A DNA stretch of 64,000 nt from Pseudomonadota bacterium (GTDB taxonomy: Bacteria; Pseudomonadota; Gammaproteobacteria; Steroidobacterales; Steroidobacteraceae). The stretch lies in NCBI GenBank assembly GCA_025356075.1, contig JANXUT010000044.1:1-64000 (forward strand). The letters are read 5' to 3'. The translations under genes were made by a program, and so were the position numbers. Positions 5,168 through 11,595 of the stretch are shown here, piece after piece (positions within the stretch are counted from its first letter, which is position 1; each line of letters starts with the position of its first letter). The notes below the pieces were generated by a model, which was given only the letters and a program-made list of their open reading frames with translations, was not told where the DNA came from and made no database searches.

Positions 5168-5707
5168 ATGACGGCACGATCCTCACTGAGTGCAAGGTGG
5201 GCCGGCCTGCTGGCCGCGGTCCTCGGCCTCGCCGGCCTTGCCGCGTGGGCCGGGTGGCCCCGCACCCCCTTGCCGGACGGCACACGCACCGACCGCCTCG
5301 TCGTCAAAAAGTCCGCCCGCCTGCTTGAACTTTATCGGGGCACCGAACTCCTTAAGGTCTACCGCGTGTCGCTCGGGCGCACCCCCGAGGGGCCGAAGCG
5401 CGAGGCGGGCGATGGCCGAACGCCGGAGGGAACCTATCGCCTCGACTACCGCAAGGCCGACAGCTCCTTTCACCGGGCGCTGCACATCTCCTATCCCGAG
5501 GCGCGGGATGTCGCCCTCGCGCGCGCCCGCGGCGTGGCTCCCGGTGGACTCGTCATGCTGCATGGCATGAAGAATCACTTCGGCTGGATCGGGCGGGCGC
5601 ATCGCGCCATCGACTGGACCGACGGCTGCGTCGCGGTGACGGACGATGAGATCGAGGAGATCTGGCGGGTCGTGCCCGACGGAACATCGATTACCATCGA
5701 ACCTTGA
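5168..5707 (+). CDS. L,D-transpeptidase (YkuD family), membrane-anchored or periplasmic
   Basis: The 179-residue protein has an N-terminal hydrophobic anchor (residues 12-30), then the YkuD fold: VVKKSARLLELYRG, GRTPEGTYRLD and the catalytic region MLHGMKN (His132) to IDWTDGCVAVTD (Cys154). The usual (S/T)xGC active-site motif is present as TDGC. Such enzymes form 3-3 peptidoglycan cross-links or attach lipoproteins, working in the periplasm. The next gene begins 51 bases after its stop, so the two may be cotranscribed. Confidence 0.85.
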   Translation: MTARSSLSARWAGLLAAVLGLAGLAAWAGWPRTPLPDGTRTDRLVVKKSARLLELYRGTELLKVYRVSLGRTPEGPKREAGDGRTPEGTYRLDYRKADSSFHRALHISYPEARDVALARARGVAPGGLVMLHGMKNHFGWIGRAHRAIDWTDGCVAVTDDEIEEIWRVVPDGTSITIEP

Positions 5708-5757
5708 GTGGGGATGACCGCCCGGCCAGCCGGCGCCCGGGGCGAGGGAGTGATGCG

Positions 5758-6156
5758 ATGCGGAGCCTGTTCGCGCTACTCGTTCTGCTGCTCGGCGGGC
5801 TCGCCCATGCCGAGAGCCCCGATGTGCTCGAGGGACGGCGGATCGAGTACCTGATCGCCTCGATCGAGTCGCTCAAGAACGCCGAGTTCGTCCGCAACGG
5901 CAGTGCCTACGATGCCCACGCGGCCGCCGATCACCTGCGCCTGAAGCGCCAGAAGGCGGGCTCACGTGTCGCGACGGCGGAGGATTTCATCCGCGTCTGC
6001 GCGTCGGTGTCCTCGATGTCGGGAGCTCCGTACCAGATACGGTTCACGGACGGGCGCCTGGTCACCTCGGAATCCTTCCTGCGCGCGCGACTCGTCGAGT
6101 TCGACATCGTCGAGGGCCGGCAACGGCCCGTCGCCGCGCCGCCCAGGTTCAGTTGA
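5758..6156 (+). CDS. DUF5329 family periplasmic protein
   Basis: The 132-residue protein starts MRSLFALLVLLLGGLAHAES, a signal peptide with an AHA cleavage site. The mature part has IEYLIASIESLKNAEFVRNG, HAAADHLRLKRQKAG and YQIRFTDGR, which match the DUF5329 family; members have no assigned activity. ATG at 5758 is preceded by GAGGGA (5744-5749). The stop overlaps the TTG start of the next gene. Confidence 0.75.
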   Translation: MRSLFALLVLLLGGLAHAESPDVLEGRRIEYLIASIESLKNAEFVRNGSAYDAHAAADHLRLKRQKAGSRVATAEDFIRVCASVSSMSGAPYQIRFTDGRLVTSESFLRARLVEFDIVEGRQRPVAAPPRFS

Positions 6157-6467
6157 GCGAGCGCTACGCCTATCTCTGGGAGTTCCGCACGAGCGCCGCG
6201 CGGCGCGCGGAGTTCGAGCGCCACTACGGCGCCGCGGGCACGTGGGTGCAGCTCTTTCGCCAGGCACCCGGCTATCTCGGCACGACGCTGCTTCGCGATG
6301 AGGCGGATCCACTCCGGTTCGTGACGATCGATCGCTGGATGAGCGCGGCGGACCATGAGTCGTTCCGCGAGCGGTTCGCGCGGGAGTACGCCGCGCTCGA
6401 TGCGCTCTGCGAACACCTCACGCTGTCCGAGAGGCTCATCGGCCGGTTCGGCGAGCCGGCCGGCTGA
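6153..6467 (+). CDS. antibiotic-biosynthesis-monooxygenase (ABM) domain protein
   Basis: The 104-residue protein has a ferredoxin-like ABM pattern: YLWEFRTSAARRAEFERHYG at the N-terminus, QLFRQAPGYLGTTLLRDEAD and FVTIDRWMSAADHESFRERF. Family members include heme-degrading and quinone-forming monooxygenases, but many are of unknown function. The TTG start (6153) overlaps the previous stop codon, implying translational coupling with the DUF5329 gene. Confidence 0.7.
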   Translation: MSERYAYLWEFRTSAARRAEFERHYGAAGTWVQLFRQAPGYLGTTLLRDEADPLRFVTIDRWMSAADHESFRERFAREYAALDALCEHLTLSERLIGRFGEPAG

Positions 6468-6536
6468 AGCGCGCGAGCGCAGAGGAATTCGGCGGCGCGA
6501 GCCCGGCAGGACTGCGGCGCCTGGTAGTGGTAGAGG

Positions 6537-6623
6537 ATGAGCAATCAACCGGCGCTCTACATGGTCATCGAGCGCTTCCGACCGGGCCGGGCGCCGCAGA
6601 TCTACCGGCGCGCCCGCGAGTGC
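6537..6623 (+). pseudogene. DUF3303 family gene, 5' part (interrupted by an IS)
   Basis: The first 29 codons encode MSNQPALYMVIERFR, then PGRAPQIYRRAREC, the N-terminus of a DUF3303-type protein. The reading frame is cut by the IS3-family element at 6624. The last codon here, TGC (6621-6623), is the target duplication. Deleting 6624-8006 and one copy of TGC joins this part in frame to 8010-8210 and gives a 95-residue protein, the normal family length. Confidence 0.8.
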
Positions 6624-6648
6624 AGAGCTGGCTTCGGTTTTTCGGACA
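6624..6648 (+). repeat. IS3 left terminal inverted repeat
   Basis: It begins AGAGCTGGCTTCGG and ends TTCGGACA. It aligns without gaps to the complement of 7982-8006, with mismatches at positions 3, 5, 11, 14 and 17. Confidence 0.85.
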
Positions 6649-6702
6649 CGGGTATAAGTGGATTTCAGCCCGGGCACAGACGTGACCGGAGGGTAGAAGT
6701 CC

Positions 6703-7005
6703 ATGAAGAAGCCGAGACGTAACCACTCAGCGGCCTTCAAGGCGCGAGTGGCGCTGGAGGCGATCAGGGGCGAGAAGACGGTAGCGGAGATTGCGGCGCA
6801 CCACGAGGTGCACCCGAACCAGGTAACGACCTGGAAGAGCCAGCTGCTGGAGAACGCGGCGGCGATCTTCGGCGGCAACGCGATCGCGGCCGATGGCAAG
6901 GAGCAGATTCGGGAGCTCAGGGAGAAGGTTGGCGAGCTGACGATGGAACGTGATTTTTTAGAAGGCGCGCTCGGGAAGTTCCCCGGCCTGAGCGGCAAGC
7001 GATGA
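6703..7005 (+). CDS. IS3-family transposase OrfA
   Basis: This 100-residue protein carries the transposase_8 helix-turn-helix: AAFKARVALEAIRGEKTVAE, then IAAHHEVHPNQVTTWKSQLL. A leucine-zipper-like segment follows (IRELREKVGELTMERDFL). OrfA binds the terminal repeats and regulates transposition. The start is ATG at 6703 with GGAGGG about 14 bases upstream (6688-6693). Its end overlaps orfB as ATGA (7002-7005). A TTTTTTA slippery heptamer at 6954-6960 could produce an OrfAB fusion. Confidence 0.9.
   Translation: MKKPRRNHSAAFKARVALEAIRGEKTVAEIAAHHEVHPNQVTTWKSQLLENAAAIFGGNAIAADGKEQIRELREKVGELTMERDFLEGALGKFPGLSGKR
6954..6960 (+). other. candidate -1 ribosomal frameshift site (T TTT TTA)
   Basis: In the orfA frame the codons read GAT TTT TTA, so T-TTT-TTA fits the X-XXY-YYZ slippery pattern. 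A -1 slip here enters the orfB frame, which is open from 6960 to the orfB start at 7002 and beyond. IS3-family elements commonly make their active OrfAB transposase this way. Confidence 0.6.
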
Positions 7006-7835
7006 TTGAGCGGGGCTCTGAGGTGCCTGTCAGTCGCCAGGCCGAGCTTTTGGAGCTGAGTCGATCGAGCGTGTACTACACGCCACGACCGCTGCCGGAG
7101 CGGGATCTGCGGCTGATGAGGCGGATCGACGAGTTGCACCTGGAGCTGCCGTTCTACGGGTCGCGCAAGCTGGCCCGGGAGCTGCAGAAGGAAGGCCACG
7201 ACGTCGGCCGGCGGCACGTGACCACGCTGATGCGCCGGATGGGCATCGAGGCGATCTACCGCAAGCCGCGTACGAGCATTCCGGCGCGGGGATCGATGAT
7301 CTATCCGTATCTGCTGTCGGGCCTCGCCATCGAGCGACCGAATCACGTTTGGGCCAGCGACATCACGTACCTGCCGATGGCGCACGGGTTCATGTACCTG
7401 GTGGCCATCCTCGACGTCTACAGCCGCAAGGTGCTGGCGTGGCGGCTCTCGAACACGATGACGGCTGACTTCTGCGTCGAGGCGCTCGAGGAGGCCCTGG
7501 CGAAGTTCGGGGCCCCTGAGATTTTCAACACCGACCAGGGATCGCAGTTCACAGGTGTGGATTGGACCGGGGCGCTGAAGGGCGCTGGCGTCGCCATCAG
7601 CATGGATGGCAAGGGCCGCTGGATCGACAACGTGTTCATCGAGCGGCTGTGGCGCAGCGTGAAGTACGAAGAGGTTTACCTGCACGCGTACGCGAACGGG
7701 ACCGAGGCGCGGGCCGGCCTGACGCGTTACTTCAGCTTCTACAACGCGCGCCGTTCGCATCAGACCCTCGACTACCGAACGCCGGACGACTTGTACTTCG
7801 ACAAACTCGCGGCCTCGACGCCGCTGGCCGCGTAA
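7002..7835 (+). CDS. IS3-family transposase OrfB (DDE integrase core)
   Basis: The 277-residue protein has the HTH_21 region (LPFYGSRKLARELQKEGHDV, then RRHVTTLMRRMGI). The rve integrase core follows, with the DDE residues in ASDITYLPM, in FNTDQGSQF and, for the Glu, in VFIERLWRSVKYEEVY. The C-terminus has the usual YNARRSHQTLDYRTPDDLY. It cuts and joins the element's ends. No lesion is visible. It is translated by coupling at ATGA or as part of an OrfAB fusion. Confidence 0.95.
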   Translation: MIERGSEVPVSRQAELLELSRSSVYYTPRPLPERDLRLMRRIDELHLELPFYGSRKLARELQKEGHDVGRRHVTTLMRRMGIEAIYRKPRTSIPARGSMIYPYLLSGLAIERPNHVWASDITYLPMAHGFMYLVAILDVYSRKVLAWRLSNTMTADFCVEALEEALAKFGAPEIFNTDQGSQFTGVDWTGALKGAGVAISMDGKGRWIDNVFIERLWRSVKYEEVYLHAYANGTEARAGLTRYFSFYNARRSHQTLDYRTPDDLYFDKLAASTPLAA

Positions 7836-7981
7836 CCAATGCCGCACAATCGAAAGACCGAAGAGCTTCTGCCGGCTACGCCGGCAGACCGCGGGACCCG
7901 AAGACGATTGACGAGGACGAAAGAGCAAGAGACGATCATCATCAACCGCTCAGGCAGATCCACTCATCCCGAAGAGAAATC

Positions 7982-8006
7982 TGTCCGAACAAGCGGAGCC
8001 ACCCCT
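7982..8006 (-). repeat. IS3 right terminal inverted repeat
   Basis: Read on the minus strand it begins AGGGGTGGCTCCGC and ends TTCGGACA, matching 20 of 25 positions of the left repeat. It is followed by the TGC direct repeat at 8007-8009. Confidence 0.85.
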
Positions 8007-8210
8007 TGCGGCCGCACGCTGCCGCCCGGCCTCGACTACCTCGACAGCCGGGTCGACCTCGACCTGTCGCGGTGCTTCCAGCTCATGCGAACCGCGGACC
8101 CCGCGCTCATCGAGTCGTGGATCGGCGCGGGGAACGATCTCCTCGAGTTCGAGGTCATCCCCGTGCAAGGGTCGGCGGACGCCTCGCGCGCGGCGGACGC
8201 GGGACGCTAG
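8007..8210 (+). pseudogene. DUF3303 family gene, 3' part (downstream of the IS)
   Basis: After the duplicated TGC the frame reads GRTLPPGLDYLDSRVDLDLS, RCFQLMRTADPALIESWIGA and DLLEFEVIPVQ, the conserved body of DUF3303 proteins. It has no start codon of its own. A chance open frame from ATG 7839 inside the IS tail reads through the right repeat into it in frame and could make a 123-residue chimera. Confidence 0.8.
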
Positions 8211-8366
8211 TCGGCCGGCGGGGGCCGCCCGCCGCGCCGAACCGGTATCCTCGAGAGCCCCGCAGTGCCCGAAGCGCCGCCGTGAAATACCCCTGCCTCC
8301 TCCACGATGACACCGACGCGTTCTGGCGTCCTCGCGCCGCCGCCGGCGCGCGCGACCGGGCCTGAC

Positions 8367-8804
8367 ATGCCGCGCGTACTCAGCGCCGGCTTTCGGCTCT
8401 ACGTCCTCGCCATGGTGCTGACGCCGCTTGCCGGCGCCTTCGATCCGTCGCCGCCGGGAGCGGGAGCGGCGGGCACGGGCGGCGCGTCGCTCGGGATGCT
8501 GATCGCCGCGCTCGTGCCGCTCCTCATCGTGAAGGCGCTCCTGATCCTCACGGCTTACCGCCGGCGCAACTGGGCGCGGATCGCGCTCCTCATCCTGACC
8601 GGGCTTGGGCTTGGCGCGTACTCCCCGCATCTCGTGCACGCGATCGCCGAGCACCCGCTCTACGGCATCCTCAACCTGCTGCTCGTGATCGCCGAAGCGG
8701 TCGCGATCGTGCTCATCTTCACGCCGGCCGCAAACCGCTGGTACAAGCCGCCGCCGCCGCCGCCGGCGGCGGCGCCGACGACCGCTCCGCCGGTGGGCGG
8801 CTGA
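8367..8804 (+). CDS. integral membrane protein with proline-rich tail
   Basis: From ATG 8367 (MPRVLSAGFRLYVLAMVLTP) the product is 145 residues with four predicted membrane helices (about residues 9-23, 43-61, 69-86 and 96-113). A C-terminal run of prolines and alanines follows, encoded by a CCG/GGC-repeat stretch at 8750-8777. An alternative ATG at 8307 would add 20 polar residues before the first helix and seems less likely. The family is not recognised. Confidence 0.6.
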   Translation: MPRVLSAGFRLYVLAMVLTPLAGAFDPSPPGAGAAGTGGASLGMLIAALVPLLIVKALLILTAYRRRNWARIALLILTGLGLGAYSPHLVHAIAEHPLYGILNLLLVIAEAVAIVLIFTPAANRWYKPPPPPPAAAPTTAPPVGG

Positions 8805-8936
8805 CGGCAGCGGCTCCCCAACCTTGAGCGCCGCCCGGTTGTGGCAGGCGGCGCCCTGTGATTGACTTCGCGGGCGCCGGGCGTACCGGGCCGGTTTCCC
8901 CCTCGGGCGGGTCCGGGCTTAGCGAGAGAGAACCCC

Positions 8937-9422
8937 ATGAGCAGCTACACCGCATTCCTGCGCGTGCGCCACCCGTCGATCGATCCGGCGGAGCTGAGTA
9001 GCACCCTGGGGCTCGCGCCCGTGCACGCCTGGGCCGCGGGATCGGCGCGCGCGAGTGGCGGCGCGGCGGCGGGGCGCGGCTCGCACCCGGACACGTACTG
9101 GCTCGCGCCGCTCGGCGATGCGGGCTGGCAGAAGTCGCAGGGCGGCGTGGCCGCGGCCGCGGAGCCTGGCAAGTTCTTCTGGCCGCCGCTGCAGGCGCTG
9201 CCGCTCGAGTCGTTTCTCCTCAGCCAGTTGCGCCTCCTCGTGCCGCACAAGGCATTCTTCGCGCGCCTGAAGGCCGAGGGCGCGAGCTGTGAGGTGTCGG
9301 TCGCACTCGGCACGGATGAGCGCTGGGAAGTCGACCTGCCGCCGTCGCTCCTGCGCGCACTCGCCGATCTCAACATCGGCATCACGATCGAAGTCAGCGC
9401 CGAGGCGGAGCTCGAGGCCTAG
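8937..9422 (+). CDS. DUF4279 domain protein
   Basis: The 161-residue soluble protein begins MSSYTAFLRVRHPSIDPAEL and has LGLAPVHAWAAG, the YWLAPLGD strand and a C-terminal ADLNIGITIEV. This is the pattern of DUF4279 proteins, many of which resemble contact-dependent or polymorphic-toxin immunity proteins, though no toxin gene lies nearby. ATG at 8937 is preceded by GAGAGAG; upstream in-frame codons look non-coding. Confidence 0.7.
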   Translation: MSSYTAFLRVRHPSIDPAELSSTLGLAPVHAWAAGSARASGGAAAGRGSHPDTYWLAPLGDAGWQKSQGGVAAAAEPGKFFWPPLQALPLESFLLSQLRLLVPHKAFFARLKAEGASCEVSVALGTDERWEVDLPPSLLRALADLNIGITIEVSAEAELEA

Positions 9423-9478
9423 CCCGGCCGGGCGCAGTCGAGCCCCACCCGCCGGCGCCCCACGCACAGGAGGCTCCC

Positions 9479-9751
9479 GTGCTCGAATTGCGACCCGTGT
9501 GCGAATGCTGCGCGAAGGCGCTGCCGCCAGACGCCGCCGATGCATTCATCTGTTCCTTCGAGTGCACGTTCTGCGCGGCTTGCGTACGCGGCGTCCTCGC
9601 CGGCGCCTGCCCCAATTGCGGGGGCGAGCTCACGCACCGGCCGCGCCGCCCGCCCGAGCACCTCGCGCGTCACCCGGCCTCAACAGTCCGCAAGGTTAAT
9701 GCGACGGGCTGCGCGCCCGGCCAGGCGTCGGTGGCGGGCCGACGGGCGTAG
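9479..9751 (+). CDS. DUF1272 small zinc-ribbon-like protein
   Basis: The 90-residue protein matches DUF1272: MLELRPVCECCAKALPPDAA, then FICSFECTFCAACV and GACPNCGGEL, with PEHLARHPAST after. Five CxxC or CxC-type cysteine clusters suggest two zinc sites. The function is unknown. The GTG start at 9479 has a perfect AGGAGG (9468-9473) five bases upstream, which decides the start. The last 20 residues are poorly conserved-looking sequence. Confidence 0.8.
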   Translation: MLELRPVCECCAKALPPDAADAFICSFECTFCAACVRGVLAGACPNCGGELTHRPRRPPEHLARHPASTVRKVNATGCAPGQASVAGRRA

Positions 9752-9806
9752 AATTGCTCGTTGCCACGCGGACCGGATGGTCCTTCCGAACGGGAGTCAG
9801 GTGTCC

Positions 9807-10025
9807 ATGAGAGGCCTTTTCGTCTTCCTCGCCTGGTGTTTCCTCTTCGTGCTCTGCTGGCCGATCGCGCTCCTCGCGCTCGTGCTCTGGCCGCTCGTGT
9901 GGCTGCTGACGCTGCCGCTCAGGCTCGTCGGCATCAGCCTCGAGGCCGTGTTCGCGCTCATCCGCGCGATCCTGTTCCTGCCGGCGCGCCTGCTCGGCGG
10001 CCGGCCGGGTACCGCGGCGCACTGA
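9807..10025 (+). CDS. small membrane protein, unknown
   Basis: The 72-residue product is dominated by two long hydrophobic stretches (about residues 4-36 and 40-62, including FLFVLCWPIALLALVLWPL) with an Arg/Gly tail. GGGAG at 9792-9796 serves either ATG 9807 or the in-frame GTG 9801. The family is not recognised. TAGAAT at 9749-9754 could be its -10 box, but no -35 partner is evident. Confidence 0.6.
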   Translation: MRGLFVFLAWCFLFVLCWPIALLALVLWPLVWLLTLPLRLVGISLEAVFALIRAILFLPARLLGGRPGTAAH

Positions 10026-10161
10026 GCCCGCCCGGGCGTCCACCCACCTCGCCGCCCGCATCGCGCTCGGCGCGGTCGAGGGATTCGACCCTCGGCGCAG
10101 CGCGCGGCGGGGGCGGGGCGCTCGCTATACTGGTCTCCCGGCCTAGCCCGCGAGACTCCCC

Positions 10162-10593
10162 ATGCCCGCCGCCGCCCCCTCGATCGTCTGGCCGATGATC
10201 GCCCAGGTCCTGCTGACCGCGATCGTCTGGGTGTGCCTCTACATCGCGCGGATCGGCGAGATGAACGCGCGCCAGATCCACCCGCAGAGCGTGAAGACCA
10301 GCCGCCACGCGGCCGGCGTCCTCGAGAACGTCGCGGCGGCGGATAACTTCAGGAACCTCTTCGAGGTGCCGGTGCTCTTCTTCGCCGCCTGCGGCGTGCT
10401 GCTCGCGACGGGGCGCGTGGGGAGCCTCGCGCTCATCCTCGCGTGGGCGTTCGTGGGCCTCAGGGCGCTGCACAGCTTCATCCACATCGGCTACAACCGC
10501 GTGATGCATCGCTTCCTTGTCTATGCGTTGAGTACGCTGTGCGCGTTCGCGCTCTGGGCGCTCATCGCGTTCGACTTCTGGCGCGGTGCGTGA
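10162..10593 (+). CDS. MAPEG family membrane protein
   Basis: The 143-residue protein has four membrane helices and the MAPEG pattern: MIAQVLLTAIVWVCLYIARI, ENVAAADNFRNLFEVPVLFF, RVGSLALILAWAFVGLRALH, and SFIHIGYNRVMHRFLVYALS. Eukaryotic relatives are glutathione-dependent enzymes; the role of bacterial members is mostly untested. TATACT at 10126-10131 is a plausible -10 box 30 bases upstream of the ATG. Confidence 0.8.
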   Translation: MPAAAPSIVWPMIAQVLLTAIVWVCLYIARIGEMNARQIHPQSVKTSRHAAGVLENVAAADNFRNLFEVPVLFFAACGVLLATGRVGSLALILAWAFVGLRALHSFIHIGYNRVMHRFLVYALSTLCAFALWALIAFDFWRGA

Positions 10594-10609
10594 GGCTCCG
10601 GGCGCGCCG

Positions 10610-10723
10610 ATGATCAACACGCCCCGCCGCTTGCACGTCGCGCTCGCCGTCTCGGACCCCAGCCGCTCGCCCGCATTCCTCGAGAATCCGGCCGGCCACG
10701 GGATCGAGGTGAGGTTCGAGTGA
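10610..10723 (+). pseudogene. micro-remnant of a VOC-family gene
   Basis: The 37-codon frame reads RLHVALAVSDPSRSPAFLE and then directly NPAGHGIEVRFE. The first part looks like the opening strand-helix of a VOC/glyoxalase protein and the second like its closing strand. The roughly 80-100 residues expected between them are missing, so this appears to be an internally deleted gene that kept its frame. It could still be translated as a peptide. Confidence 0.5.
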
Positions 10724-10727
10724 GCGG

Positions 10728-11114
10728 ATGTCGCGCCCGGTGAAGTTCCTGAGCGCCCAGGTCGCCGAACTCCTCGCGCGGCTGCCGGGCAAGCCCTCGC
10801 CCGGCTGGCCGGACGGCGAGACGTTCACCCGCGCGCTCGCGCACGGCTCGATGTCGGTCGAGATCTATGCGCCCGTCGGCACCGATCCGCAGACACCGCA
10901 CGAACAGGACGAGCTCTACCTCGTGCACACGGGCCGCGCGACGTTCGAGCTGGCCGGTGCCCGCCACGAGGTCGTGCCGGGCACCGTGTTCTTCGTCCCT
11001 GCGCGCATCGAGCACAGGTTCGTCGAGTTCTCGCGCGACTTCGCCGCCTGGGTCGTGTTTTGGGGACCCCCGGGAGGCGAGCGGGACGAGGGAGCGGGCG
11101 ATGGCGGCGCCTGA
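10728..11114 (+). CDS. cupin domain protein
   Basis: The 128-residue protein has one cupin barrel. The metal-binding motif 1 region is PQTPHEQDELYLVHTGRATF (HxxxE-type His and Glu), and motif 2 is GTVFFVPARIEHRFVEFSRD (with His). Single-domain cupins may be oxygenases, isomerases or metabolite-binding proteins; no substrate is evident. The end overlaps the start of the GNAT gene by 14 bases, so the two are probably cotranscribed. Confidence 0.8.
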   Translation: MSRPVKFLSAQVAELLARLPGKPSPGWPDGETFTRALAHGSMSVEIYAPVGTDPQTPHEQDELYLVHTGRATFELAGARHEVVPGTVFFVPARIEHRFVEFSRDFAAWVVFWGPPGGERDEGAGDGGA

Positions 11115-11595
11115 GACGCAGGCGGCCGGCGTCGCCGTGATCGAAGTGGTCACGGCGCCCGAGATCGCGCGCCTGGGGCTCCTCGCCGAGCTCGATGCCG
11201 AGCTCAACCTCCGTTACCCCGGGGAGCCCACCAACGGCGTGGAGCCGGCGGGCTTCGAGGACGGCGGCGGCTGCTTCCTCATCGCGCGCCTCGCGGGCGA
11301 GCCCGCCGGCTGCGGCGCGTTCCGCCCCACCGATGCCGCGACCGTCGAGCTGAAGCGCATGTACGTACGCCACGCGCACCGCGGTCGTGGCCTCGCCGGC
11401 CGACTCCTCGAGGCGCTCGAACGGGAAGCCGCCCGGCGCGGCTTCACGCGCGTGATCCTCGAGACCGGCACTCGCCAGCCCGAGGCGATCGCGCTGTACC
11501 GCCGCCACGGCTACGAGCCCATCGCGAACTTCGGCGACTACGTTGGGCTCGCGTTCAGCGTCTGCTTCGGCAAGTCGATCGCCAGGGCCCCATGA
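11101..11595 (+). CDS. GNAT family N-acetyltransferase
   Basis: The 164-residue protein has the GNAT fold with the acetyl-CoA motif VRHAHRGRGLAGRLLEALER (R/QxxGxG/A type) and a following strand VILETGTRQPEAIALYRRHG. The substrate is unknown. ATG at 11101 lies inside the cupin gene's end, and the stop overlaps the MFS gene start by 4 bases, so cupin, GNAT and MFS genes form a tight operon. Confidence 0.85.
   Translation: MAAPETQAAGVAVIEVVTAPEIARLGLLAELDAELNLRYPGEPTNGVEPAGFEDGGGCFLIARLAGEPAGCGAFRPTDAATVELKRMYVRHAHRGRGLAGRLLEALEREAARRGFTRVILETGTRQPEAIALYRRHGYEPIANFGDYVGLAFSVCFGKSIARAP

Larger units (their letters stand above)
6624..8006 (+). mobile_element. complete IS3-family insertion sequence (1383 bp)
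   Basis: The element has 25-bp terminal inverted repeats with 20 matches (6624-6648 and 7982-8006) and is flanked by a 3-bp direct repeat, TGC (6621-6623 and 8007-8009). It carries two overlapping genes, orfA and orfB, with a candidate -1 frameshift site, the standard IS3 layout. Both genes are undamaged and the flanks still match, so the insertion looks recent and the element potentially active. Confidence 0.9.

Noticed and set aside
5931-7928. A 665-codon open frame on the minus strand opposite the DUF5329, ABM and IS3 genes
   Set aside because: It crosses the IS boundary, is Arg/Pro-rich without domains, and lies antisense to well-supported genes; long antisense frames are expected in GC-rich DNA.
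8749-8777. CCG/GGC-rich repeat as a regulatory structure
   Set aside because: It is in frame within the membrane protein gene and simply encodes a Pro/Ala run.
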